Positions 11,031-23,500 of a stretch of DNA of 64,000 bases are shown one piece after another. The stretch comes from Stercorarius parasiticus (taxonomy: Eukaryota > Chordata > Aves > Charadriiformes > Stercorariidae). The notes beneath the pieces were generated by a model. It saw nothing but the letters and a program-made list of their open reading frames with translations. It ran no database searches and had not been told where the DNA came from. The DNA lies in contig VWZL01000597.1 of NCBI GenBank assembly GCA_013396915.1, positions 1,369,963-1,433,962 of the forward strand. Reading direction: 5' to 3'. How positions within the stretch are numbered: position 1 is the first letter of the stretch; every line of letters begins with the position of its first letter. The position numbers and the translations under genes were made by a program.

Positions 11031-14000
11031 TTTTAAGTATTACTTCTCTGATGGCAATTTCTGGCCCTCCTGATGAAGTGGTCTGTCGGTTTTGTTTGTG
11101 TTACCAAGGGGAGCGCTTTGAAAATTGCTCTGGTCCTGAGGAGAGCAGGAGGAAAACATTGCTTTACGGTAAGCATTTTGAAAGAATGTTTACACCCAGA
11201 GCATCAAATTAATTTCCCCAAAGAACAGGCTGAGCTGATCAAAACCAAAAATGATCATTGGTTTTGCACATATTTGAATACAAATAATTTAATTTGCAAA
11301 AGTCTGTTAAATGCAGCAGTTCATTATTATTTCCATATTTCCTCAAGCACAACATAATTATTTTCTTAGGCTCCATTTTCTTGTTTTTTGTTAGTTATGG
11401 AATAAGTTGTAGCATCCTTTGCTCTGGGAGCAGGCAGGTACAGAGGCAGCTCAGTAACTGGGTGGAATCAGGGCACAGCTTGAGACCTGAGGTCCCCATC
11501 TTAGTTCATTGAGGTGCCAACCAGTGGAGGTAGAGCAACAGCACATCATTCTCGTGTTTTCATTTTTTTAAATGTTTTTCTGCAAAGCTTTTGATTCTCA
11601 GTTGAAGTCCTTTGGGAATCCTAATGGAAAAATAGTTGAAAGCTTCAAAATCCCTAGAAATTCTGCCAGATATTTATGCATTCTCAGAAATTCTTTAGCA
11701 TTTGTGAGAATTGACTATCACTAGCACCCACATACTTAGTTTTTGATATGTGTTTTTTTTTTTATATGTGCCACATCACAGTAGTTAATGAATTGCATTA
11801 CAGTTACCTAATACCCTACAAGGCCAGAAAATTATGATCTTTTTGCTGAACACAGGTAATTGAGAAGCTTAGTTAGACTTCATAACTGTTCTTCAGGCCT
11901 TTCAGGGCATATGTGGCTGAGGGAGGAGTTAGCGTCTAGGTCACCTCTCTTTCTTTTGGTTACACGTTTGGTAATTGCTGCCCTATTCCTTAAAATTGTT
12001 CTGAACACCATCTGTAAGAGAGGTAGTGTCATGAACAGCAAAATGGACTGGAAAATTCCAGCACATTACATCAGTTACAAAAATGTGAATTCATCCTTCC
12101 TAAAATCAAAATCCTCTACCGTTTAATTTGATTCAGACCAAACCCCCTCAATATAATCCTAGTCCTCTGGAAGGCCTACAATTAGCATGGAAAACCTTCC
12201 AAATTAAGCAGAGCTGGATATAATGAACACAAAAGATGAGGTACCAGTTGGGTGTGTTTGCTCTGTACAGTTGTCATTTAGCTAGCAGGTCAAACAGGAG
12301 AGCGTCCAATACTCCAAGACTTTGTAAAGATGTTAGATACTGAAAAAAAAAATTTATTTTGATTATAGGTAGCTTTGCCAGCCTTCTCCACTAAGCCATA
12401 CACTAGTTAATAGGAGATTTTGTATCTTTAGGTGTCAAAACAGGTATGTATGCATGCTAAAAATGTAAAACACTTGAAAGACAGCTTTGGGAATTCTGCA
12501 GGGACTGCTTAGCTTCTGGCTGGCAGGATGGCAGCCTGTGGCAGAGCAGCTGTGTCGGGTGGTATGAGGCCCATCTGTGTGGTGGACAGTGACACATGCC
12601 TCTCATGTGAAGCCACCCTGGTCATGCTGCAGAAGCGAAACAAGGTGTCAAATGGTAGATGATCATCCCAGACTCAGTTCAGATCCTCATTACTGGCCTG
12701 TTGTGACTGGGAGCACAGTGGGGTGTGCTTGACCCCAGGCTAAAAGGAGAGCTCTGATTCACCCTGCAAGTGGCTCTAGAAATAACAGTGGTGGGTGGCA
12801 GAGGTGCTACAGTCAGGCTGAGTGGTGGCTGGAGGAAAATGCACAAAATAAAGGAGACTTCAAGGGATCCCTAAAACATAAAAAGGGTATGGCTTCAAAA
12901 ATGCAAAATTCCATCTATTTGTCACAGTGTGATAGTTTGCTAGATAGCGGTGCTGGCACCTTGCATTTTACATATTATATCTCACTCTGTATCCAAACAA
13001 TGATTTTCAAGGGAGGTTGTGAGTACTGTCAATATCCTCTCTCCATAGGCGAATGTGAATCTAATTACAAGGAAGTTAAAGTAGAAAAACTGATATTTTC
13101 AAAGCAAGGATCAAATTCTGATGTGGATGGTTCAAATATGACACCTAAATTCATGTCCACACTCTGAATTATAACGAGCCTAATCACTGAAAATGCTCAG
13201 CATGCAATTCCCAGGCAGCTCACTTGTATTGAATTTTAATGGAGTAAAGCCACTTAATTAGGTCTGTAAATATGGATTTAGGTGAGTAATGGCACACAAG
13301 TTTGAAAATGTTGTGGTTTGGTTTGTCTGGTAGTCTTGCAACAAATGTGTGATGCTGCTACAGCCAGGACACAGCCTGGTCAAAAACTCATCTGCTCCCA
13401 AAGAGACATAGTCAATAGGTTATTGATATTTTTTATCATAAGGCCTCTTGCAGGAGAGACTTCTCTCTGGCCAGAGGGAACACAAATAAAGTCATCATAG
13501 ACATATCATTGTATCAGTATAAGTCATTGTTTCAGCATAATCATAAAGTATTGTAGATATAGCTATTCTGGAAGCTCTGTACATATCCTAACTTAAACCG
13601 TGTCAGTAGTTTCAGTGAAGTAGCTGAAAAACAGGTTACTAATTATTGAAATGACCAAATAAATTAGCATCAGGTGAGTCACATGAGTAAGAGGAGGTGA
13701 TGTGAGAGCAGCAGTGCTAAGACAATGGGGTTACTTGACAGACAGCAGTGTTCAGGATACTGAAGACGGTTTTTTTGTAGATAATTATGTTGAATAAATA
13801 AGCCTCATATGGAACCTGCTCATATGATTGCGGAAAAGCAGACTTTAGGCTCTGAGCATCGGAGTTTAATGTGAAGAGAATCTCTAAACAGAGAGTTGAC
13901 AGTGTTAACAAAGGTAATATTAGATATGAATGAGAAACTTTGTATGGTTAATTAAAAATCAAATACACAGTTATAATAGAAGTAATTATCCAGGAGTATT

Positions 14001-14234
14001 AAATCAGTTGCAAGTCCAAGCCCATAAAAGAATTAATCAGTAATAATTTAATATTTGATATTGAGGGCTTATATTTTCCACTAATGCCAAAATCCATTCC
14101 ATTAACCAATACAATTCTTGGAGTCTGTCTATAAAATGAGTCCCTGAAAGCAGGACAATAGCTGAACAACACTGTGGGAAGAAGTTCTAATTCTGCTTTA
14201 AACTACAATTATAGTAAATAGAGTACTGTTCCTG

Positions 14235-14345
14235 TCTAGAGAATCACACTGGCTAAGGCCAAAGATTTTTCTGATCCATTTCCCCATGTCCAACAGTGGC
14301 TGATAGCAGATACCATGGGAATGGTAGAAAAGCAAAGCAGGCTGC
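14235..14345 (+). mobile_element. ancient CR1-like 3'-end relic
   Basis: The segment reads as a diverged copy of a reptile/bird CR1 3' region: a CACTGGCTAAGGCCAAAG part, then a run ending in CCAACAGTGGCTGATAGCAG, then ACCATGGGAATGGTAGAA. The order matches the consensus I remember (a 'gactgggtcagaccaaaggtcc' block followed by an 'aacagtggccaatagcagat' block). It is heavily degraded, with no reading frame and no clear 3' microsatellite, so it predates the LTR insertion. Confidence 0.55.
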
Positions 14346-17300
14346 TTTCAAGGGCATGTGTTGGGACCTTTGCATGTTTGGGATCTAGAAGAGTGATCTA
14401 GTTCTTTCTTCCATTGATTTATTCGGTTGCTCTTTAAATTGCAATGGAGGTCAATCCATGCAGACATTCCTGTTTTCTGTGGCAATGAACTTCATGATTC
14501 AGCTACATTATGTGTAAAAACACCATCTCTTGTTTGTTTTGAGACCTGCCATCTGATAATTTTCCTCTTTTGTGATGCAAGGCTAGGAATCTCCTGTCTC
14601 TGCTCCCTTTCACCAGACTGCTAATGAACCCATGGGTCTCTCTCCTAGCCTCTCAGTCATCTTTTTATCTTTCATCAACTTCTTAGCCCTTTTGGGGCCC
14701 TTCTCATTTGACCTAGACATGAACAGCAAATAATCAAGGAGGCTTGAGAGGTAAAGCAAAAAAGATTGTTTGCTTTTTATGAAGAGGGAGTTGAAGTGCT
14801 GGCGTCTTTGGGGGAAATTCCTAATGCAGAAAAGCATAAAAGAAACATTGAGCGATGGGGAGATTGTGGTTACCGTCTAACCACTGATAAGTTACCAACT
14901 CAGCTCAAACCAGATCTCACTGAAGTCAGTGCAAGCCACCACACTACTTCTGATTCTTGAAGACAGGCTTTCGTTGAGCAAAACTGTCATTTTGTCAAGG
15001 CAGGTCAGGAGCTTTGTGTGGCTTTTGGCTGCAGGGGCCCTAGCTTGTAGTAAATTTTGAACAAACAGGAAAACCTAAGCAAATAAAAGCAAAAGTAAGA
15101 TTATTTCAGTCCCATGTGTCTGGCGGCATCTTGAAGAAAAAACAAGCTTTTATTGCTGTCATCTAAAGATTTTCTTCTTCTTTTTTAACCCAATAAATAA
15201 GCTTGTCACGGACCAGTACTGAGCCTACTGCAGCCGTTTTATCAACTTGGCTCCTGCAGGAGCAAATGTCTAGAGGCAGTCTGTATGGCTGGTAACAGGG
15301 TGATAAATGGTCACACCAGGCTCAATGTTGGCATCTGGAGGCAGTTATTTATCAGATAAAGTGCTTTATAAACTATTGATAAAAGGCTCCACACCTTCCC
15401 CTTCCTTCCTAACTCTAAACTTAACTCTGAACAAGTTATCTGGAAAAAACTCGTTCCTCAAGCATATCTTTCTCAATTTTCAAAATTTGCAAAAAAGGGC
15501 TAGGACCTTGAGATACTTTTAGTTGCATTTGGTTAAGGTTATGGACCATCATATCACAGTAAAATAGAAGATCGGTTAGTCATCAGGTTCAGACTCATTA
15601 AAATCGGTGAGAATTTTGCTGTTGAAGTCATCAGATATAGTATGAGTCCCAGTCCTTTCTAGATGTCTGACCTTGGAAACAGCCTCCTATGTAATCATCT
15701 AACACTACAAATAATGGCATTTATTATCAGTGCAGCCTAGAACTGTTTAGGCTCACAACTTCATAGTCATTACAGAGTGACTAGTTCTTAATATATTGCT
15801 TTATTCATATGATTTTTTGCTCATATTTAAAATGAGAAGAGGCTGAAGGAAAAAAAGGAAGCTGTTACTTTTGCACTGACATCAAAAGAATTATTGGATA
15901 CAGATCTCTATACATCAGATTAGGAAAATACTTCAAATGTCCTGGGTACAAAATACGTAATTTGATGTCAAGTCCAGATTTATTTCCTTGAGGTCATTGG
16001 ACTGACACTAACATAAGTTCTCTACCAATCATTCCAGAAGGATTAGACATTAAACAATTGTTGTAGAACATACAATATAGTCTTAAAGGCATTGAATCTG
16101 CAGCATGCATGTTCCCCAGGATATTATTACAAGACTCTTCATGTCTTTTTTCTAATGGCTTTTTGGATTCCCTGCTTTCAGCCTGCCACAGCCAGCTTAA
16201 CAAGCGTCCAACAGCTCTTTTTCTCTGTTATTAATTTTTTTCTATTGTAAAGCATTCCTGATCATTCTTCTATCTGTCTAACTGCTTCTTAAGTTTATTG
16301 CTTTTCTGTGGTGCTGTTAGGGATTTTATTTCCCAACTGGTATTACTTTTTAACTACTCATGTAAAGCTGTATCAGTTCAGATTCATGCAGAAAAAACAA
16401 TTTGTCACAAATCTGCAAAGGCTAAATGATCAAAGCAGAGCTTGCGGGCTCACTACTTTCTTTCCCTGCCTACTTCATCAGACCTAAAAATATTCTGTGT
16501 TCCCTCAGATTCTTATACTGCCCTGTACTATAGCCTTTATGTATGGCAGGGGAAATAAATGTATGGGTCAGTTTCTTGGCATATCTGCAAGATCAGCAAA
16601 GTTGCACCCAGTTACATCTGCAAAGGATCTTGCAGTAGTTCTTGTCACAGGGTAATCACACACAAAAAGTTCTAAAACAGTAGCGCCACCGAAATCCGGG
16701 CACCCAAATATCTATATGGGCATGGGACTTGCAACTAGGGAGTTTTTTGGAAATAAAATTTTGGTTGCTGTGTCATATAAAAAAAAAGTATCTAAATTTC
16801 CTTACCAAGACCAAATGTGAAGACATGGATTTTGGGGCTCCTCAGCTGTAGAGATGGTAGTGTTATAACCAAAGGTGCATATGGATAAATGGAACTTACC
16901 TTCTTCTGTTCCTGGAAATGCTGTGTTAATGCCCTGCTCAACACATGGTGTGACACAGAGAATGGATGAGTTTACCCATAGGGGCATGAGGGTACAGCCT
17001 CTGCAGCCACCACAGGCAGGGACCAGCGTCCTTATTCAGTCACTGTCACGCATTTTTTTCTAAGGACATACTGTGACCCAAATTCTGCCCTGGGCATCAT
17101 GGTGTCCTCATGAAGGTCATGGTCACATGTCTCAGAGCAGACTTTGGCCCCATTTGCCATATGGGAGCTGAAACATCATATTTTTTCTGAATGTCCCTTT
17201 TGTTTATTTTTGTGTTTCTGTTAAAAGTTCAAATGAAGAGCTAATTACTAACCCAACAGAGCCCGTTGGCTGCAGGCTTCCCCGCTGCTCTGCCGTTAGT

Positions 17301-19267
17301 CTGCTCATGAATGAATTTTTGGTTTTGAGGCAGGTTTCCAGGGCCCCTGTGATGGTCCCAATTTAGCTCAGGCTGCTTATTGCTTGACATTCCTAAATAT
17401 GAATGTGCTATGACAACCACAAGGCCAATCTGTGAGGAAATATTGGAAGGGGCAACTTAGTCACCTCTCCTCTGCACAGTGACCAGGAGAGCATGAGGTC
17501 TCTTGTTCTTTACAAACCCCTTTATTCTCTTTAGAAATGTGAAAAATTAGTTTGCCCTTGCTCCCTGGCTCTGACATGGGAGCTTATATTAATTGCCACA
17601 TTGGGGCAGATTTCATCCTTGCAAATCTTTTTTCTCATTGTCACTGTATCATTTTCTCCTTGTCTTCTCACCATGCTTTGTACATCATCCATGTTGCTAT
17701 CAGCATTTTCCATGTGCAGCAGGGGAAAGAAAGGGGATGGCAGAGCTCTAGGGTTTGCTCCTGGCTTTGCCAGTGGCTCGGTGCGGAGCTGGGCAGCTCT
17801 CCTAACCTTACTGCTTCTCAGCTTTCACCTCCAGGTGCGGGTCGACAGGAGAACTTTTAGAATCATGTGAAAATCAAGTCAGAGTGGAGGAATGCATTAG
17901 GATTGTCATTACTGTAGGCAGTGCTAAATGGCTTTCCTCTCTGAGAAGTACTTTGTAGACGTGGAGGGAACTGAATCTCTCTATATAAACACCATATATG
18001 CACCTTGATTTACCTGTTTTGCTGGCAGTCTTGTGTGACTTCACAGAGTTAAACCAAAGTTGTCAGAGATGGGAGGAGAGGAACAAACATGTCTGTTCAA
18101 GACTTGCAACATCCTGTAGTCACTATGGCAGAGCTGAATTTTAAAGAGGGTTGTAGAGTAACTAGCTCTGCAAGCGTCACGGGAAAACTCACAGACATAC
18201 TGGTGGAAGGGCTGACTGGGAGGCATTAAAGCTGAGAAAATTGTAGGAGATAATAGAGCAGCTTGGTAGGATGGGACAAAAACGTCATGGACTTTGACGT
18301 GAAAATGAGGTGTCTGCATTGTGTGCCTGGGTTATGGAGATCCTTAGGTCCAAAAGATAAGTGGATGCCGTGGATTTGGTGCTGGAGCTTAAGGCAGGGC
18401 TTGGCAAGCCGGCAGCAGAGCGGATTCCTCTGTGGAGATTGGTAATAAGGAAGGCTGCGTCTGCGCCTCTGCCCGCATCAGTCAGGCTTCAGATGGGTCC
18501 ATGTAAACGTATGGCTGATGAAGGAAACGTGAGTCACCAACGCAAACTCATGGTGATAGTTTGGTATGTGAAAATAATTGAATGTTTCACAGCATCACAG
18601 CAAGGCTTCAAAGTACAAACAAAACTCTGCATAAAGCCCTGGCAGACAGACCTCAGCAGATGCATCCTCATGTGTTACAAGATGATACTGAAGTTGTTTT
18701 CAGGTGTGAATTTGTTTGTTGATAAAACAATAGAAAAATCTAAACTTACTCAGGAAATAAAACATTGGATCTCCTTTTGTTCCAGCTGTTTTGCATATCT
18801 CAGAGGCCTGATTCCCACATGGCCAGACTCTGGTGAAGCCTTTTATAGAAACCTGGTTCCCCAGTAGCATAAAGACACATCATTTTTACCTCTGTGATAA
18901 GCATTTAGGAATATTTTTTTTGAGAAAGTTAATGTAGCTACTGTGATCATTGGCTCGTTTATACATTCCTAATTTATAGTATCAATAATTGCGGTCCGTG
19001 CAGAAACAGGCTTCATCCCATGTGTGATTATGTGGGAGCGAGAGAACAGCTAATGGAGTAGGAGAGCAGTGTACATGAGCAGGGAGGTCTCTGCTAAAAC
19101 TTCAATTAGGAGCTGTGCACAGCATCCATTGCGATGTTTGCTTCGTGCACCGTATTATACAGAAATTTGCAAAGTCCTGTATCCTATAACAAAGTGAAGC
19201 AGGACATTACTTTTCATGTGTTTTCTTTAGGCAGTAACTAACCTCTCCTGGAGAAATTGTGTGGGAG

Positions 19268-19370
19268 TCCCCCTCCTTCCTGTCCCCTTCCCCTCTTCTC
19301 TGCCTCGCACTCCTTCCCACTCGCTGTCTCCCTCCCTTCCCAGCCTCAGCTCTCTCTCAGCTCGTCATTT
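19268..19370 (+). repeat. pyrimidine-rich tract
   Basis: About 100 bp are dominated by C and T (runs such as CCCCCTCCTTCCTGTCCCC and CTCCCTCCCTTCCCAG), on a strand that is otherwise AT-rich. A GC-rich segment follows (about 19390-19515). Overlapping open frames here come from the biased composition and are not called as genes. Confidence 0.7.
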
Positions 19371-21240
19371 ACTGGCTGTGACAGTGCAGAAACGTGGTGG
19401 TGGCCAGAGCAGACAGTCAGGGCTGGGGCAGGAGGGAGGCCCTGGTGGCAAAGAGCCCTGGCCCTGCCTGGTCACCCGCCCCGGGGACAGCAGTGGCCGC
19501 AGAGAGGAGCAGAGTGTGCGGTATGCAGATATCATTGCTGTCTGGCTCTGGAAAGCAGAGAATGACAGAAAAAAAACCTGTCAAATTTCTCTGCTGAATA
19601 TTTCTGCATCCCAAGGGTTGCTCTAATGTGCTCCCTGTCAGGCAGGCCCCAAGGAGTGGAGTGGCAGATGGGGAAAGGGTGTCCTGGCTGGGTCCCTTAC
19701 GACTCCCTTTAGACCCCTGAGTGCACGGGGGTTAGCACAGTGTGGAAGGAGGGAAGGATTCATTTGCAGCTCAGAATACAGCCTGGGAATGACAGCAACA
19801 AGCTGTGGAAGAAAGAGAAGGAAAAAACCAAACCGTATTAAACAAGGCCAGTGATTTGTTTTGGGATTTTTAATGCTTCCCTCCATGAAAGCGAAGCTGT
19901 TTCAGTTGCTTTGACCCCAGTCATTCTGGCTCTGCTACACATCACACCAAATATTTACTCTGCTAAATTGCATTGCTAGAGTCTCATTGGCATCTTTTCT
20001 TTGAAGTGATATCCTAGAGCTTTCATTTTGTTGCTGGAAATCCCTACATCACATCCCATAGCCCACCCCTTACAGAGCCAAAACCCCTGCAGGCACCAAA
20101 CTTCTGCATTAGGCTTCCTAACTGCAGGCCTGAGAATCAAAAGAGCCTTCACGCTGGCACATCAATCCGGGAGCTGAGATACTGACCCCATGTGTGAAAT
20201 TTTGATTGGGTTTAGCTAATTTCGCATGACATGTCCCTACCCGTCTCCCCAGTCTCAGCAATTCAGCAGCATCAGACACAGTATATTCGTGTACCTTAGG
20301 CCAGCTCTCCCAGCTCTGTGCTTCTGAAAGGTCTTCCTTTGACAATCAGACATGCCTTTCCCTCCTGCAATGGTGTTGAAAAGTGCTGGCAGCCTGCTTA
20401 GAAAAGCAAAGAAGAAATCCTCCCCAAGTTTGTTTGTTTGTTTTCTTTTAAGAGCAAACCTTGTTGATTATCAGCGAAAGCAGTCTGTCAAGAGACCAAA
20501 ATCAAGTACGCACACGCAGCTTCGTGGAGTTACAGTTTGGAGCCTGTGAATTAATTAGCAATTTCTCTGAAGAACCGCAGCCTGACGATTTGCAGACTTC
20601 ATAGCTCTCTGACTTTGATAAACAGACAACGTACAGGACAGCTTCCTGGGATCACGGTAGCCCACTTAGCACTGCAAACCACCAAAGGAAGACTTGCCAA
20701 AAGTAAGCTAACGCAATTCCTAAATGTTAGACATCAAAGCGTTAACGGGACTTTGTCATTTTAAACCTGAGACAAATTAAAATTTGCATTTACTCTATAG
20801 CTAGAAAAAAGTGAACTCCCATGGGAGGATTTGACTCCTCAGCTTATCTAAGTGTAAAGGAGTACAGTTTGAGTAGCTTACTTGGTAATGTTACCAACTG
20901 TCCCGTTGCTAAATAGTGCATTATCCTCTCTAGATAGTTTGCCTGTGTGCTGCCTGCTCCCAGAAATCCTTAGCAGAAAATACAGGCTTAGAATGACACA
21001 CTTCTGCTCTGTGAAGTCAGTGTTAAAAACATTAAAACCTTGTGTGCCTTTATCCCAGCAGCAGGGCTGTAAATAGCAGTTAGCATCAAAAACAGAGGCA
21101 ACGTCCTATCACCCCTGCTTTGTTCTTGCATTTGTTGTGGGCTTGCCATGTTTCACCTTCAAGAAAACTGTTACCTATTGTTAGCTGGTTCAGCAGCTTG
21201 ACCTCAGATCTGAACTGTGGACCGGACACTGCACAAATAC

Positions 21241-21262
21241 AAAAAAAAAAAAAATAAAAAAA
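21241..21262 (+). repeat. A-rich run (A14 T A7)
   Basis: Fourteen A residues, one T and seven A residues. I looked upstream for a processed retrocopy and recognised none, so the origin is left open. Confidence 0.8.
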
Positions 21263-23429
21263 TGCCTGGTTTGAGCGATTCCAGTCTAGATGCATGAGGC
21301 AGGCAAAGGTAAGGAAAAGGGACACAACAGGCAAAGGCATTTTTCTCTCCCTCGGAGTGAGGTGATTTATTTCCTGTCTTTTTCATCACTTAAAGATGTG
21401 GAATCGCACCCCGCGGTAACAGGCAGTGTCCCCAAGCCAGGATAGCCTGGTCATAACAACATACAAATGTGAAACAAGAGACTTTCCCAGCCTGAAGGGC
21501 AGCCTCACTTCACCGAGGCAGATACCGTAGCACCTGGATTTTGCTTCTAAGATGCATTTGTTTCCTTCTTGAGCTTTTTAATGAACATCACAGGCTGTGT
21601 AATGAGAGACCTCTCACTGCTGGTCATCTTATTAATGATCCCACTTTTCCTTTGTGACACCCACCTGTTATTTTGCTCTTTCTCTCCCTATTTACTGCAC
21701 ACAGCACTGTGTGTATGTCTCTCCTATTTAGCTTTTCTCTCCTTCGGACTTAGCAGTGATAGATTCTGTCTACACAGAGATGAAAGTTTGTTAGTAGGAA
21801 TATAAAATAGCTAAAAGGCTTTGCAAAAGTTACCTGTCAGATTAAATATAATTAGGTATTTTTCCTGAATGCCTCGTGTGTGACAGTAGGAGGGGCAGAG
21901 TCTCTGTGATCATCCCATGTTACTTTATTTCCCTACAGCACCATCCAGCCACTGGCTGTTCTCTGTTTTGAACTGGAAAATTGTGATTACTGGGCTTTAT
22001 ATGTATGTGTGGCTTTGTTTCACTGCTCATCCTTGCCAAATCTGCTCACTCCGTGAGCATTGGTTCTGCCCCAGTGGAGGGGGAGTGAGAGCGTGGCTGG
22101 AGGTGAGTCACCCCCCCGTGGCATGGCAGTCCAAACTTTTCAAGGAATCACAGACTGCAAAAGAAAGAATTAAAAATATATTCAGACATTGATTCTGCCG
22201 CCCATTTCTTTCTAACCAATGGGTTTGCAATCACATTTTGCTATTAAAAAAAATAATAATCCATTTTTCCTTCTCTAGCAGCTGTGTGGAAGACTAGGAG
22301 TCAGCAGGTAGATATATCCAGAGAAACATGCCTTTGGGTTTCTGTTTATGCTCCTTTTTAACCCTGTGTCAGCACATCTGATTGTGGAGCTCCTGCCTGT
22401 ACCGAGGAAAAAAGGAAACTGATTAAGTAGCAAGTGCTTAAATTGAATGTGATTAACTTGCTTTTATATCCTTCTTTCTGCCATTCCCAGTGACTTCAGA
22501 TTTCACTCTGCGCAATGAAAGGTGCACGCACTAAACTGAACAGCTAACTTTAAAGTTCATGGCAGTCTTTTCACATTTTTGCATTCAGGTTTCACCATCG
22601 TGTCTCATACTTGCAGTATTTCAACTTGTACTTGCAACTCTTCTATTTATATTAAAGGCCTCACAAATTATTTTGTGTTATTTCTGGACACAGTTCCTTA
22701 ATTCCTTTGGACACAGAAGAATTGCAGCTAATTTTTCGTATTTTTTTTTTTTAGTGCATCCTAAAGGCTTGGAAACCACAGGGCAAATAAAGAAATCAGA
22801 ATTCTATTTTATCTATTTCAACCTTTCAGACCAACTACTACAATATTTTAGGACTGAACTCAAGCTGTTTGCAAGCTAAGAGCTGGCAATAATGTACTAC
22901 AACTGAGGAAATTTGCTTTGGAGCATTTTCAGTTCCTCTGCGCCACCATGTATCTAGCCCCACCAGCTGCTTCTAAAACTTGTACTTCAGCTGCCATAAT
23001 CTTATCATTAAAGGTGGATTTAAGTTTTAAGAACCAACGGACAAACCTTTGTACTTGCAACCAGAAGCTGGGAGATGACTCGGCATTTAAGGTGCAAGCT
23101 CAGCTTTACTCCAGCGCTGAGTACTAATCCGGCATAATCGAGTGTTAGACGGTGTGAACTCCCAGCAGCTCCTTTGGAGAGATGCAGCTCTTTGCTTTAT
23201 TGTTCAGCTGCTGCCTTCTGACTTTTCAAATCCCTTCTATGTTGTTGTTTTTGTTTCCTATCCTTGCAGTGGTAACATGAGGAAAAAAGCTGAATTTGAC
23301 CACATGCATGAGGATGTCAAGCATTTAGACTTTATTGGTTTAGAAGCTTACTAAATTTAAACAGAAGCATTAACATGGCCTTAGGCTCTCTTGACAGTTA
23401 TAAACTCTTCCTTGGGGGGATTTCTGTAA

Positions 23430-23500
23430 TGCTTTCTAATCAGCTTAAGGAGTTAATTAAACAGCTGTCACTTAGCTTCTTAATTCTGAGACTTGATGCT
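23430..23500. promoter_or_regulatory. candidate intronic enhancer-like block
   Basis: A TTAATTAA palindrome (23453-23460) is followed after one base by the E-box CAGCTG (23462-23467). Further homeodomain-type cores (CTAATCAG, CTTAATTC) lie within 50 bp, and there is no repeat in the block. Combined homeodomain and bHLH sites are typical of neural enhancers, but use in vivo is pure inference. Confidence 0.25.

Noticed and set aside
12485..12860. GC-richer block ending in AATAAA as a possible retrocopy or terminal exon
   Set aside because: All frames are broken by stops and no protein was recognised.
18361..18867. 168-codon open frame on the plus strand
   Set aside because: No recognisable domain, no similarity to the TMEM132 exon expected upstream, and no acceptor/donor pattern that would make it an exon.
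19257..19626. Overlapping 102-, 121- and 67-codon frames
   Set aside because: They come from the biased pyrimidine-rich and GC-rich composition, which lowers stop codons in several frames at once.
21241..21262. A-rich run as the tail of a processed pseudogene
   Set aside because: I could not recognise any gene-derived sequence upstream and saw no flanking target duplication.
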